From Aeromicrobium flavum (GTDB lineage Bacteria; Actinomycetota; Actinomycetes; Propionibacteriales; Nocardioidaceae): a stretch of DNA of 64,000 bases. A model generated the notes under the pieces. It worked only from the letters and a program-made list of their open reading frames with translations, was not told where the DNA came from and searched no databases. The translations under genes were made by a program, and so were the position numbers. This document shows, piece after piece, positions 1 to 8,682 of this stretch (positions are counted from its first letter, which is position 1; each line of letters opens with the position of its first letter). The stretch lies in contig NZ_BJZQ01000003.1 in NCBI RefSeq assembly GCF_007992115.1, forward strand, positions 62,001 to 126,000, written 5' to 3'.

Positions 1-766
1 CTGGACGATCACCGAGAGCCAGCAGTACGCCGACCCCGACACGCGCCGGTTCTTCATGCGGGTGCGGTTCTCGGCCGACCGCGCCGTCGCGCTGGACGAG
101 GTGCGCACGACGCTGGCGCCGGTCCTCGAGCCGTTCGAGATGGACTGGGACCTGCACGACGCGTCCGCGCCGCTGCGCGTCGTGGTGATGGTGTCGAAGC
201 AGGGCCACGTCCTCAACAACCTGCTGTTCCACACCCAGCAGGGGCAGGTGCCGATCGAGATCGTCGCCGTCGTCTCGAACCACCCCGACTGGCGCGACGT
301 CGTGGAGTGGCACGGCATCGAGTTCCACCAGATCCGGGTCACGGCCGAGACCAAGCGCGAGACCGAGCAGTTCGTGCTCGACCTCATGGAGCGCACCGAC
401 GCCGAGGCGCTGATCCTGGCTCGCTACATGCAGATCCTGACCGACCAGATGTGCCGCGACGTCCACGGCCGCGCCATCAACATCCACCACTCGCTGCTGC
501 CCAGCTTCAAGGGCGCCCGACCGTACGAGCAGGCGCACCGGCACGGCGTCAAGGTCATCGGCGCCACCGCCCACTACGTCACGGCCGACCTCGACGAGGG
601 GCCGATCATCGAGCAGGACTTCCGTCGGGTCGACCACCGGTCGTCGGCGGCCGAGCTGGCGGCCATGGGCCAGGACCTCGAGGCCCGTGCCCTCGTGCAC
701 GCGGTGCGCGCGCACGCCGAGCACCGGGTGCTGCTGAACGGGATGAAGACGGTCGTCTTCGACTGA
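1..766 (+). CDS. purU: Formyltetrahydrofolate deformylase (5' end outside window)
   Basis: Hydrolyses 10-formyl-tetrahydrofolate to formate and tetrahydrofolate in the cytoplasm, balancing one-carbon units for purine synthesis. The frame is open from base 2, so the N-terminus lies upstream; the first visible residues (ESQQYADPDTRRFFMRVRF) are the end of the N-terminal ACT domain. The formyltransferase-fold domain follows, with the catalytic Asn-His segment NIHHSLLPSFKG and the Asp in TADLDEGPIIEQD. The end TVVFD is normal for the family, so the 3' end is complete. It is convergent with the next gene, with only 1 bp between the stops, leaving no room for a separate terminator. Family assignment is firm. 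Confidence 0.95.
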   Translation, partial: WTITESQQYADPDTRRFFMRVRFSADRAVALDEVRTTLAPVLEPFEMDWDLHDASAPLRVVVMVSKQGHVLNNLLFHTQQGQVPIEIVAVVSNHPDWRDVVEWHGIEFHQIRVTAETKRETEQFVLDLMERTDAEALILARYMQILTDQMCRDVHGRAINIHHSLLPSFKGARPYEQAHRHGVKVIGATAHYVTADLDEGPIIEQDFRRVDHRSSAAELAAMGQDLEARALVHAVRAHAEHRVLLNGMKTVVFD

Positions 767-767
767 C

Positions 768-1001
768 TCAGCCGAGCTCGCGCTCGGCCCGGGCGAGCCA
801 GGTGAGCGCCCGGACGGCCTCCCAGGTGCCCGGCTTCAGCCGGCCTGCGGTCGTGCGCGCGGTGTCGAGCAGGCCGGACGCCTCGGGCCGACCGGACGCC
901 TCGATCGCCAGCAGCGCGAGGGACTCGACAGCCTCCCACGTGCCCGGTTTGAGGCCGGCGGCCGTGGCGAGGGCGCGGTCCAGCGCCTCGCCGGCACTCA
1001 T
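768..1001 (-). CDS. Small 77-aa protein with internal LKPGTWEAV duplication
   Basis: Family not recognised. The 77 residues contain an exact 9-residue repeat, LKPGTWEAV, at about 17-25 and 55-63, each followed by a Leu/Ala-rich helix (ESLALLAIEA and RALTWLARAE), so the protein looks like two copies of a helix-turn-helix-sized unit. No signal peptide or membrane segment is seen; it is probably cytosolic and all-helical. The ATG overlaps the TGA of the upstream permease gene (ATGA), so the two are very likely co-transcribed and translationally coupled. Function unknown; the context only suggests a link to the AI-2E-type permease. Confidence 0.7.
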   Translation of the reverse strand: MSAGEALDRALATAAGLKPGTWEAVESLALLAIEASGRPEASGLLDTARTTAGRLKPGTWEAVRALTWLARAERELG

Positions 1002-2167
1002 CGCTGCTTGCCGCCCTCGTCCTCGACGGCGGCGGGGTCGGACGCGGTCGCCGGAGCGGTGGACGTCATCGCGACGGGGTCGCCGCCGGTGGTCAGCGTC
1101 GTGTCGATGCGCTCGTTGGCGTAGCGCAGGATCTCGGCGACGGTGGCGGTGACGGGCACCGCGAGGAACGCGCCGGTGATGCCGAACATCGAGCCGCCCG
1201 CGGTGACCGCCATGAGCACGACGGCCGGATGCAGGTTCATGCTCTTGCCCTGCAGCATCGGCGAGAGCACGTTGCCCTCGAGCTGCTGCACGGCGATGAT
1301 CACCGCGAGGATGATCAGCGCGTCCTGGGGGGAGTTGGTGACCAGGGTGACCAGCACCGCGATGGCGCCACTGGCGAACGCGCCGACGATCGGGATGAAG
1401 CCGCCGATGAAGGTGATGACCGCCAGCGGCACCCACAGCGGCTGGCCCACGAGCGCCAGCGCGACGCCGATCAGCACGGCGTCGATGAAGGACACCAGCG
1501 CCTGCGTCCGGATGAAACCGCCCAGCGTGTTCCACGCCCGGTAGAGCAGCTCGCGCAGGTGGCCGCCGACGCGGTGGCCGCCGAGACGCTCGACGTAGGG
1601 CAGGAAGCGGTGGCCGTCCTTGATGAACAGGAACGTCAGGATCAGGATCAGGACGGTGTTGACGATGACGTTGGTGGCGACGCCGATCGTCGAGAGGACG
1701 CCGCTGCTGATGTCGCCGGCGCTGTCGCGCAGCCAGTCCTCGACGGAGTTGAGCGCGTTGCTGATCTGGCCGGACTCGATCGGCAGTGGGCCGTTGACCA
1801 GCCAGTCCTGCACCTCGCCGACACCCTTGGCCGCACGGTCGGCGATCTGCGGCGCCTCGTCGACCAGCTGCGGGATGAGGATCGAGAACAGCACGCCCAG
1901 CGCCGCGAGGAAGCCGAGCATGACCAGGCCCGCCGCGGCCGCGGCCGGGACTCCCCGGTCGCGGAGCGCCTTGGCCGGCGGACCGAGGACCGTGGCGAAG
2001 AGGATCGCCAGCGCGACGGGGAACCAGACCACCCACGTGTGCCCGACGGCCCAGCCCAGGACGTAGAGGGCGGCGGCGATCACGATGATCCGGATGCCCC
2101 AGCGTTGGATCACGACGAAGCCCTGATCGATGATCACGGCCCGGTCGCGAATGCGTGTCTCGCTCAC
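998..2167 (-). CDS. AI-2E family transporter (PF01594-type permease)
   Basis: Integral membrane protein of 389 residues with about seven or eight hydrophobic helices, including a long hydrophilic stretch in the middle (about 120-190) and the family's conserved late segment FIGGFIPIVGAFASGAIAVLVT (about 255-275). Members export autoinducer-2 or act as Na+/H+ antiporters or other permeases, so the substrate cannot be inferred. The C-terminal tail is hydrophilic. Start is GTG; the box TAGGGT lies 6 nt before it on the minus strand, fitting leaderless transcription. It overlaps the small duplicated-motif gene downstream by 4 bp. Confidence 0.85.
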   Translation of the reverse strand: MSETRIRDRAVIIDQGFVVIQRWGIRIIVIAAALYVLGWAVGHTWVVWFPVALAILFATVLGPPAKALRDRGVPAAAAAGLVMLGFLAALGVLFSILIPQLVDEAPQIADRAAKGVGEVQDWLVNGPLPIESGQISNALNSVEDWLRDSAGDISSGVLSTIGVATNVIVNTVLILILTFLFIKDGHRFLPYVERLGGHRVGGHLRELLYRAWNTLGGFIRTQALVSFIDAVLIGVALALVGQPLWVPLAVITFIGGFIPIVGAFASGAIAVLVTLVTNSPQDALIILAVIIAVQQLEGNVLSPMLQGKSMNLHPAVVLMAVTAGGSMFGITGAFLAVPVTATVAEILRYANERIDTTLTTGGDPVAMTSTAPATASDPAAVEDEGGKQR

Positions 2168-2173
2168 GCGGCA

Positions 2174-2179
2174 ACCCTA
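2174..2179 (-). promoter_or_regulatory. -10 box of AI-2E-type permease gene
   Basis: TAGGGT on the minus strand, 6 nt before the GTG at 2167; it overlaps the ung stop codon. Confidence 0.5.
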
Positions 2180-2848
2180 TCCGGGCAGGGCCCACTCGAC
2201 CGGTTGCGCGCCCTGCGCCACCAACGCGTCGTTCGCGCGGCTGAACGGGCGCGAGCCGAAGAACCCGCGCGAGGCGGACAGCGGGCTCGGGTGTGCCGAC
2301 TCGATGCGGGGGACGTCCGCGAGCCGCGGCGCCAGCGCCTGGGCGTCGCGGCCCCACAGGATCGCGACGAGCGGGCCGCCGCGCTCGACGAGGGCGGCGA
2401 TCGCGCGGTCGGTGACCGCCTCCCAGCCCCGGCCGCGGTGGCTGGCGGACTCGCCGGGCCGCACGGTGAGGCAGCGGTTCAGCAGCATGACGCCGCGATC
2501 GGCCCAGGCCGAGAGGTCGCCGTGCGGCGCCGGCGCGATGCCGAGGTCGGCCTGCAGCTCGGTGTAGAGGTTCACGAGGCTGCGAGGCAGCGGGCGCACG
2601 TCGGGCTGGACGGAGAACGACAGCCCCATCGGGTGGCCGGGCGTGGGGTAGGGGTCCTGGCCGGTGATGAGCACGCGCACGTCGGCCAGCGGCGTGCGGA
2701 ACGCGCGGAAGATCGCGTCCGGCGCGGGCAGGTAGCTGCGACCGGCCGCGACCTCGGCGCGCAGGAAGTCGCCCATCGCGGCGATCTGCGGTGCGACCGG
2801 CTGCATCGCCTCGGCCCAGTCGGGGGCCATCAGGTGGTCGAGGTCCAC
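2177..2848 (-). CDS. ung: Uracil-DNA glycosylase, family 1
   Basis: Removes uracil from DNA as the first step of base excision repair. Both signature blocks are present: the water-activating loop [18 protein letters not shown] (catalytic Asp about residue 65) and the minor-groove intercalation loop [18 protein letters not shown] near 185-202. With the GTG start chosen here the protein is 223 aa, normal for the family. That start is preceded by AGGAG with suitable spacing and sits just after the stop of the upstream MFS gene, so the two are probably co-transcribed. Confidence 0.95.
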   Translation of the reverse strand: MDLDHLMAPDWAEAMQPVAPQIAAMGDFLRAEVAAGRSYLPAPDAIFRAFRTPLADVRVLITGQDPYPTPGHPMGLSFSVQPDVRPLPRSLVNLYTELQADLGIAPAPHGDLSAWADRGVMLLNRCLTVRPGESASHRGRGWEAVTDRAIAALVERGGPLVAILWGRDAQALAPRLADVPRIESAHPSPLSASRGFFGSRPFSRANDALVAQGAQPVEWALPG

Positions 2849-2859
2849 GAGATCTCCTG

Positions 2860-4008
2860 TCAGTGCTTGCGCAGTGCGGTCGGCGCCAGGGCGCTGGCCA
2901 CGAGGGCGAGGGCGAGCGGCACGAGGAACGCGGTGGTCAGCGACACCCAGTTCGTCAGCAGGCCGATGACGGACGGGCCGCTCAGCAGCGCCACGTACCC
3001 CATGCCCGTGACCCGCGCGATGATCGCCGCGCCGTGCCGGGGGTCGACGTTGCCGGCGGCGCTGAAGAACTGCGGGACGCAGCCGGCGAGCCCGATGCCG
3101 ACGACGGCCCAGCCCGCGATGGCCACCGCGGGCGTGGGGGCGACGATCGCGATCGCGAGCCCGACGGCGCCGAGGATCGAGGCCCACCGGACGAAGGTGC
3201 CCGGTCCGGTGAGGGCGACGATCCGGTCGGCGACCAGCCGGGACACGAACATCGCGAGGCTGAACGCGCCGAAGGCCACGGCGGCGAGCGCCTCGGTGGT
3301 GCCGAGCTCGTCCCGCAGGTGCACGGTGCTCCAGTCGTACGCCACGCCCTCGGCCAGCATGAGCGCGAACGCCAGGGCCCCGAGCAGCGCGACCTGGGCG
3401 GTCCACGGCGGGCGCTCGAGCTGCTCCTCGCGGTCGCGGACGTCGTGGTCGAGCAGGTGCGGCCGGGCCGCGACGACCAGGGCGAGCCCGACGACCGCGA
3501 AGACGATGAAGTCGAGGGTGACGGGCCAGCCGAGCGCGAGCATCGCGCCCCCGAGCCCCGAGGCCGCGAGGCCGCCGGCCGAGAACCAGGCGTGGAAGGA
3601 CGACATGATCGGGCGGCCGTAGGCGCGCTCGACCGTGACCGCCTGCGCGTTCTGGGCGACGTCGACCAGGCCGTTGGTCGCGCCGAGCACAGCCAGGGCC
3701 GCGCCGAGCGTCCACGCGTCGGTGGCGAGCGCGGGCAGCGGGAGGAACACGCACATCAGGACCAGCCCGACGGTGGCCGCCCGCGCGCTGCCGGTGCGGT
3801 CGACGAAGAACCCCGCGGCCTGCATGCCCAGCCACGCGCAGACGCCCATGAGGAGCAGCAGCGTGCCGAGCGTGGCCGCCGACACCCCGGTGCGGTCCAT
3901 CACGACGGGGATGTGCACGATCCACGCACCGAGCAGGAACCCGTTCGAGAACAGCAGCGAGGCCGCCGCGACACGGGCCCGGGTCAGCGTCGTCTCGGTC
4001 TCCCTCAC
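2860..4008 (-). CDS. MFS transporter (12 TM)
   Basis: Membrane permease of 382 residues with about twelve hydrophobic helices and a charged central loop around residues 190-205 ([20 protein letters not shown]) separating the two six-helix halves. The Asn/Gln-containing stretch [13 protein letters not shown] in helix 4 and the [13 protein letters not shown] loop after helix 2 are typical of the FucP/YfkF-like branch of the major facilitator superfamily. Substrate unknown. GTG start with the box TAGACT 6 nt upstream suggests a leaderless transcript; ung follows 11 bp after the stop. The gene is divergent from another MFS gene at 4098. Confidence 0.85.
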   Translation of the reverse strand: MRETETTLTRARVAAASLLFSNGFLLGAWIVHIPVVMDRTGVSAATLGTLLLLMGVCAWLGMQAAGFFVDRTGSARAATVGLVLMCVFLPLPALATDAWTLGAALAVLGATNGLVDVAQNAQAVTVERAYGRPIMSSFHAWFSAGGLAASGLGGAMLALGWPVTLDFIVFAVVGLALVVAARPHLLDHDVRDREEQLERPPWTAQVALLGALAFALMLAEGVAYDWSTVHLRDELGTTEALAAVAFGAFSLAMFVSRLVADRIVALTGPGTFVRWASILGAVGLAIAIVAPTPAVAIAGWAVVGIGLAGCVPQFFSAAGNVDPRHGAAIIARVTGMGYVALLSGPSVIGLLTNWVSLTTAFLVPLALALVASALAPTALRKH

Positions 4009-4097
4009 CCGACGAGTCTAGGAGCGTCCGGCGACGGTGCCCGTGGGGCCGGAGGGCACCTGCGGTGCTGGGACCCGGCCGGTAGCATGGGCTGGTT

Positions 4098-5348
4098 GTG
4101 TCTTCTGCGCTCACCGACTACCGCCGCCTCTGGGGCGCAGCTGGATTCTCGTTCGTCGCGGTGGCGTTCCTGGGTCGCATCCCGCTGGCGATGAGCCAGA
4201 TGGGCGTCCTGCTGCTGGTCGCGCAGGCCACCGGCCGCTACGGCATCGCCGGGGCCACCGCGGGTGCCCTCGCCGTCGCCAGCGCGATCGGCTCGCCCTT
4301 CTTCGGTGCGGCCGCCGACCGGGTCGGGCAGCGCCCCGTCGTGCTCACGCAGTCGATCCTGGGTTCCCTCGGCCTGGTCGCCGTCGTGTACGCCGCCGAC
4401 CAGGGCGTCTCGTCCGGTGCCCTCATCGGGGTCGCGGCGATGACCGGCCTCGTGATGCCGCAGGTCGGACCGTTGGCCCGCGTGCGCTGGCGCCCGGTCC
4501 TGGACAGGCGGGTCAAGCAGGGGCGCATCCGCGACTCCGAGGTGCACCGCTTCGTCGACCTCGCCTTCTCGTACGAGGGTGCGGGCGACGAGGCCTCCTT
4601 CGTCCTCGGCCCGGCCCTGGTCGGCATCCTCGGGGTGCTCATCGGTGCCGACGGCGCACTGCTCGCCGCCGCCGCGCTGCTGCTCGTCTTCGGCTCCTGG
4701 TTCGCCGTGCACCCGACCGCGGCGCTGGTGCCTCGCGGCAGCGAGCACGCCCCCACCCACGGCGTGAAGCTGTGGACCGCCGCGTTCATCGTGCTGGCGT
4801 TCGCCGTCTTCCTCATGGGCACGTTCTTCGGCAGCATCCAGGCCGGCTCCACGGTGCTGGCCACGCAGCAGGGACACCCCGACGTGGCGGGCCTGATCCA
4901 CGCCGTCCTCGGCGTCGGCAGCATGATCGCGGCGCTGTCGCTCGCGGCGGTGCCGGTCAGCGTCCTGTACGCCACCCGGATGCTGTGGGCGTCCGGCGCG
5001 ATGGTCGTGCTCGCGCTGCCGCTGCTGCTGGTCCAGACGATCCCTCAGGTCGTCGGGGTGATCGCGGTGCTGGGCTTCGCGGTCGCGCCCTATCTGATCA
5101 GCGCCTTCGCGCTGGCCGGCCTCATCGTCCCGCCGGCCCGGATCGGCACGGCGATGACGTTCATGGCCGGCGCCACCGGGCTGGGCTACGCCACCGGCGC
5201 GTCGCTCGCCGGTCGCGCCGCCGACGGGGCGTTCGGTCCGTCCGGGCCCACCCCGGCCTTCGCCGTGACGATCCGCGCGATGGCGGTGGCGTTCGTGGTC
5301 TCGCTGGTCACGCAGCGCATCCTGCGCAACGCCCGCATCGTCTCCTGA
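4098..5348 (+). CDS. MFS transporter
   Basis: Permease of 416 residues with about twelve hydrophobic helices. The loop [12 protein letters not shown] after helix 2 is the family signature (D-R-x-G-x-R/P). Residues about 130-170 form a longer hydrophilic intracellular segment ([23 protein letters not shown]). Substrate not predictable. GTG start; TAGCAT lies 9 nt upstream and no Shine-Dalgarno is seen, so the mRNA is probably leaderless. The stop is 1 bp from the stop of the convergent acetyltransferase gene. Confidence 0.85.
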   Translation: MSSALTDYRRLWGAAGFSFVAVAFLGRIPLAMSQMGVLLLVAQATGRYGIAGATAGALAVASAIGSPFFGAAADRVGQRPVVLTQSILGSLGLVAVVYAADQGVSSGALIGVAAMTGLVMPQVGPLARVRWRPVLDRRVKQGRIRDSEVHRFVDLAFSYEGAGDEASFVLGPALVGILGVLIGADGALLAAAALLLVFGSWFAVHPTAALVPRGSEHAPTHGVKLWTAAFIVLAFAVFLMGTFFGSIQAGSTVLATQQGHPDVAGLIHAVLGVGSMIAALSLAAVPVSVLYATRMLWASGAMVVLALPLLLVQTIPQVVGVIAVLGFAVAPYLISAFALAGLIVPPARIGTAMTFMAGATGLGYATGASLAGRAADGAFGPSGPTPAFAVTIRAMAVAFVVSLVTQRILRNARIVS

Positions 5349-5349
5349 C

Positions 5350-5937
5350 TCAGCGGTCGAGGGCGGCCCGGAGCCGCGACCTCGCCTCCGGCCACTCGTC
5401 GTCCAGCATCGAGAAGGTCACGGTGTCGCGCCACGATCCGTCGTCGCGGGGCTTGTGCTTGCGCAGCACGCCCTCGCGGGTGGCCCCGAGGCGCGTGATG
5501 GCGGCCTGCGAGCGCTCGTTGCGGATGTCGGTGTGCCACACGACGCGGAGGCAGTCGAGCTCCTCGAACGCACGGGTCAGCAGCAGCAGCTTCGCCTCGG
5601 TGTTGAGGCCCGACCGCCAGAACCGCCGGCCGATCCAGGTGTGACCGATCGCGACGGTCCGCAAGGCGGCGCTGACGTCGTAGAAGCAGGTCATCCCCGC
5701 CACCTCGCCGGTGCGCACGTCGACCTGCGCCCACGGCACGAGGGCCGGGTCGTCGAGGGTCCGCCGGATGCGCTCGGCGGCGAGGGCCGCGTCCATCACG
5801 TCCCAGCCCCGCAGGTGCTCGAAGACGGACTGGTCGTCGCCCGCGGCCGCCAGCCCCTCGGCGTGCTCGAGGGACAGCGGCTCGAGCCGCACGATCTCGC
5901 CCTGCATCACGACCGGGGTCCGCCACACGTCCTCCAC
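5350..5937 (-). CDS. GNAT family N-acetyltransferase (RimJ/RimL type)
   Basis: Transfers an acetyl group from acetyl-CoA to an amine; RimJ/RimL-type members act on protein N-termini or small amines, and the substrate here is unknown. Typical order: an N-terminal strand with MQGEIVRLEPLSLEHAEG, a GEVAGMTCFYDV strand, the motif-A region TVAIGHTWIGRRFWRSGLNTEAKLLLL and the late segment DIRNERSQAAITRLGATREGVLRKH. I chose the GTG at 5937 because TAGGGT lies 7 nt before it; an in-frame GTG three codons upstream (5946) overlaps that box and is less likely. About 195 aa. Confidence 0.85.
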   Translation of the reverse strand: MEDVWRTPVVMQGEIVRLEPLSLEHAEGLAAAGDDQSVFEHLRGWDVMDAALAAERIRRTLDDPALVPWAQVDVRTGEVAGMTCFYDVSAALRTVAIGHTWIGRRFWRSGLNTEAKLLLLTRAFEELDCLRVVWHTDIRNERSQAAITRLGATREGVLRKHKPRDDGSWRDTVTFSMLDDEWPEARSRLRAALDR

Positions 5938-5944
5938 GCGGAGC

Positions 5945-5950
5945 ACCCTA
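5945..5950 (-). promoter_or_regulatory. -10 box that fixes the acetyltransferase start
   Basis: TAGGGT, 7 nt before the GTG at 5937. The upstream GTG at 5946 falls inside the box, which argues against it as the start. Confidence 0.5.
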
Positions 5951-5969
5951 CTGAGTGGCGTGCGCGGCG

Positions 5970-7379
5970 TCAGCGGGTGAGCCGGTCGAGGAACGCGATC
6001 ATCAGCGCCTCACGGACCCGCGGGGGAGCGAGGTCGACCAGGGCGTTGACCGGGCCGAGCCGCTCGGGCACGGCCACCGCGCCGTCGCCGCCGGTGAGGC
6101 CGGCCAGCGCCAGCAGGGCGTCGAACGCCGCGTCGTCGAGCGTGGCGGGGTCGAGCGTGGCCGCGGCCTCGGCGAGGGCGGGGTCGATCCGCACCGGTCC
6201 CGCGGCGACCGCCTCGGCCACGGCCTCACGCAGGGCGGTGAGGAACTCCCCGACGGAGTCGGCCGTCGCCGCCGAGATGGTCAGGTGCAGCGTCGCCGGC
6301 TCGTCGCCGAAGCGCATCTGCGGCTGCACGAACCAGCCCCGGTCGAGCATGAGGTCGCTGAGGGTGAAGACGTCGACGGCGTCGTCGGTGCCGGCCACGA
6401 CGAGCGAGGTGTCGGGACGCTCCACGAGGTGCAGGTGCTCGATCTGCTCGATGCCCTCGGCCAGGGCGCGGGTGCCGGCGAGGGTGCGCTCGACGAGTCC
6501 GCGGTAGCCGTCGGCGCCGATGAGGCGCACCACGGCCCACGCGGCGGCGAGCGGGCCGCCGGACTTCGTCGACTGCATCGTCGAGTTGAGCATCGTGTAG
6601 CCGGGCCAGTCGGCGTGGGCGAAGAACTGGGGGCGACGCAGGCCGGCGTCGGCGTGCAGCAGCAGGGACACGCCCTTGGGGGTGTACGCGTACTTGTGCA
6701 GGTCGACCGAGAGGCTGGTGACCCCCTCGACCGCGAAGTCCCACGCGGGGGCGCCGGGTGTCCACGGCAGGATCCAGCCGCCGATGCAGGCGTCGACGTG
6801 CAGCCGCAACCCGCGCTCGCGGGTGACCGCCGCGAGCTGCGCGATCGGGTCGACGACGCCGTGCGCGTACGACGGCGCGGACGCCGCGACCAGCACCACG
6901 CGGTCGCCGAGCCGGTCGATCACTTCGGTCATGGCGGCCACGTCGGCCCGGTGCTCGGCTCCCACCGGCACGGTGACCAGCTCGACGCCGAAGTAGTGGG
7001 CCGCCTTCGCGAAAGCGGCGTGGATCGTGTCGGGCACGACCATCGCTGGACGCTCGACCCGCGCGGCGTCCCGCGCGGTCTGCACCGCGAGCAGGATCGA
7101 CTCCGTGCCCCCGGAAGTCACCGTGCCGACGACCTCGTCCGACGCGTGCAGGATCGACCGGGCGAACCCGACGAGGTCGGCCTCCATGGACAGCAGGCTC
7201 GGGAACGCCGTGGGGTCGAGACCGTTGCTCGACGCGTACATCGACAGCGCCTGCCGCGCGACCTCGTCGGCCTCGGCCAGGCCGGAGTCGTAGACGTACG
7301 CCAGGGTGCGACCGCCGTGGGTGGGCAGGTCGTGCTCCCGGCGGGCGGCCAGCTCGGCGAGGATCTGCTCAGGCGACAT
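5970..7379 (-). CDS. PLP-dependent group II decarboxylase / sphingosine-phosphate-lyase-like enzyme
   Basis: Fold-type I pyridoxal-phosphate enzyme of 469 residues. The Schiff-base lysine is K229 in SLSVDLHKYAYTPKG, preceded by the cofactor-binding VDACIGGW and the phosphate-binding TSGGTESILLA. This arrangement and the HKY motif match the branch holding sphingosine-1-phosphate lyase and archaeal-type tyrosine/aspartate decarboxylases, so the activity is either a C-C lyase or an amino-acid decarboxylase. The final 90 residues are an Ala/Leu-rich helical extension. It is the last gene of a three-gene operon (otsA, permease, this gene) and overlaps the permease by 11 bp, implying translational coupling. 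The substrate is unknown; the link to trehalose synthesis is inference. Confidence 0.8.
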   Translation of the reverse strand: MSPEQILAELAARREHDLPTHGGRTLAYVYDSGLAEADEVARQALSMYASSNGLDPTAFPSLLSMEADLVGFARSILHASDEVVGTVTSGGTESILLAVQTARDAARVERPAMVVPDTIHAAFAKAAHYFGVELVTVPVGAEHRADVAAMTEVIDRLGDRVVLVAASAPSYAHGVVDPIAQLAAVTRERGLRLHVDACIGGWILPWTPGAPAWDFAVEGVTSLSVDLHKYAYTPKGVSLLLHADAGLRRPQFFAHADWPGYTMLNSTMQSTKSGGPLAAAWAVVRLIGADGYRGLVERTLAGTRALAEGIEQIEHLHLVERPDTSLVVAGTDDAVDVFTLSDLMLDRGWFVQPQMRFGDEPATLHLTISAATADSVGEFLTALREAVAEAVAAGPVRIDPALAEAAATLDPATLDDAAFDALLALAGLTGGDGAVAVPERLGPVNALVDLAPPRVREALMIAFLDRLTR

Positions 7380-8682
7380 CGGCGCTCCTCAGACGGTCAT
7401 CGAGCCGGTAGCCCCGCAGGGCCACCAGGCTCAGGGCGGTCAGGACGGCCGGGACGAGCGAGAACCCGAGGGCGATGGCCAGGCGCGCGCCGTCGGGCTG
7501 CGTCACCGTCTCGTCGCCGGTAGAGGAGACGTAGCCGCCGACGGTCAGGGCGATCGCGAAGATCCCCGGTCCCATCGCGAGGCCGAGGGTCTCGCCCGCG
7601 GTCCAGACGCCGGTGAAGACGCCGATCCGGTTCGCGCCGCTGCGCTGCGCGTCGTCGGCGGCGACGTCGGGCAGCATCGCCATCGGGAAGACCTGGGCGC
7701 CGGCGTACCCGATGCCGACGAGCGCGGCGGCCACGTACGTCAGCGTGGTCCAGCCGGCGTGGGCGGTGAGGAGGGTCGTCATCCCGACGATGAGGAACGC
7801 GCTCGAGAAGGCGTAGCCCGACCGCTTGCCCCGGGTGTGGGCGTACCGCTCCCACAGGGGCGTCACGAGCAGGGCCGGACCGACGAAGGCCAGGAACAGG
7901 AACGTGTGGGCCGCGGCGCTGTCGAGCAGGTCGTCGGCGACGTAGGCGACGCCCGCCAACACCGTGCCGATCGCGGCCGCCTGGACCATGAAGGTCAGCA
8001 GGACGGCCCGGAAGTCGGCGTTGGAGGCGACCAGGCGCAGCTGGTCGGCGAACGTGCCCGGCGCGGCCTCGCCCGGGTGCTCCGGCGCGCCGCGCGTGCC
8101 CCACCACGCCCCGAGGACACCCAGGGCGATGACCGCCCCGACGTACACGCCCATGGCGCGGTGGCCGAGCTGATCGGCGACGAGCGGGGCGGTGGCGCCG
8201 GACACGAGGATCGCGAGCGCCAGCACCACGACGCGCCACGTCATGAGCCGCGTGCGCTCCTCGTAGTCGAGCGTCAGCTCGGCCGGCATGGCGACGTACG
8301 GCACCTGGAAGAACGCGTACGCGCTGGCGCACCCGAGGAAGGCGACGGCGACCCACGCGGCGGCCAGGACGCGGGGCTCGCTCGGGCCCGCGAACAGCAC
8401 CGCGAACAGCACGGCCAGCGTGAGCCCGGCGCGGACGAGGAAGGGACGGCGGCGCCCGGCGGGATGCGTGGACCGGTCGCTGATCCGGCCCGCGATCGGG
8501 TTGAGGACGACGTCCCACGCCTTCGGCGCGAAGACGAGCACGCCCGCCAGGGCGGCGCCGACGCCGATCGTGTCGGTCAGGTACGGCAGCAGCAGCAGGC
8601 CGGGGACGGTGCCGAAGGTGCCGGTCGCGACGCTGCCCAGGGCGTAGCCGCGGCGGACCCGGGCCGGGAGCTCAGTCGTCAC
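7369..8682 (-). CDS. GPH-family (glycoside-pentoside-hexuronide) MFS permease
   Basis: Membrane transporter of 437 residues with about twelve helices. The segment APKAWDVVLNPIAGRISDRSTHPAGRRRPFL (about 50-80, paraphrased in two parts: WDVVLNPIAGRISD and GRRRPFLVRAG) is the hallmark of the GPH family (D-x-x-x-NP-x-x-G-x-x-SD-R). Such permeases are cation:sugar symporters. GTG start inside the last codons of otsA (11-bp overlap), and its own end overlaps the decarboxylase gene by 11 bp. Position between otsA and a PLP enzyme suggests uptake or export of a sugar or aminated compound, but no substrate can be named. Confidence 0.85.
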   Translation of the reverse strand: MTTELPARVRRGYALGSVATGTFGTVPGLLLLPYLTDTIGVGAALAGVLVFAPKAWDVVLNPIAGRISDRSTHPAGRRRPFLVRAGLTLAVLFAVLFAGPSEPRVLAAAWVAVAFLGCASAYAFFQVPYVAMPAELTLDYEERTRLMTWRVVVLALAILVSGATAPLVADQLGHRAMGVYVGAVIALGVLGAWWGTRGAPEHPGEAAPGTFADQLRLVASNADFRAVLLTFMVQAAAIGTVLAGVAYVADDLLDSAAAHTFLFLAFVGPALLVTPLWERYAHTRGKRSGYAFSSAFLIVGMTTLLTAHAGWTTLTYVAAALVGIGYAGAQVFPMAMLPDVAADDAQRSGANRIGVFTGVWTAGETLGLAMGPGIFAIALTVGGYVSSTGDETVTQPDGARLAIALGFSLVPAVLTALSLVALRGYRLDDRLRSADVA

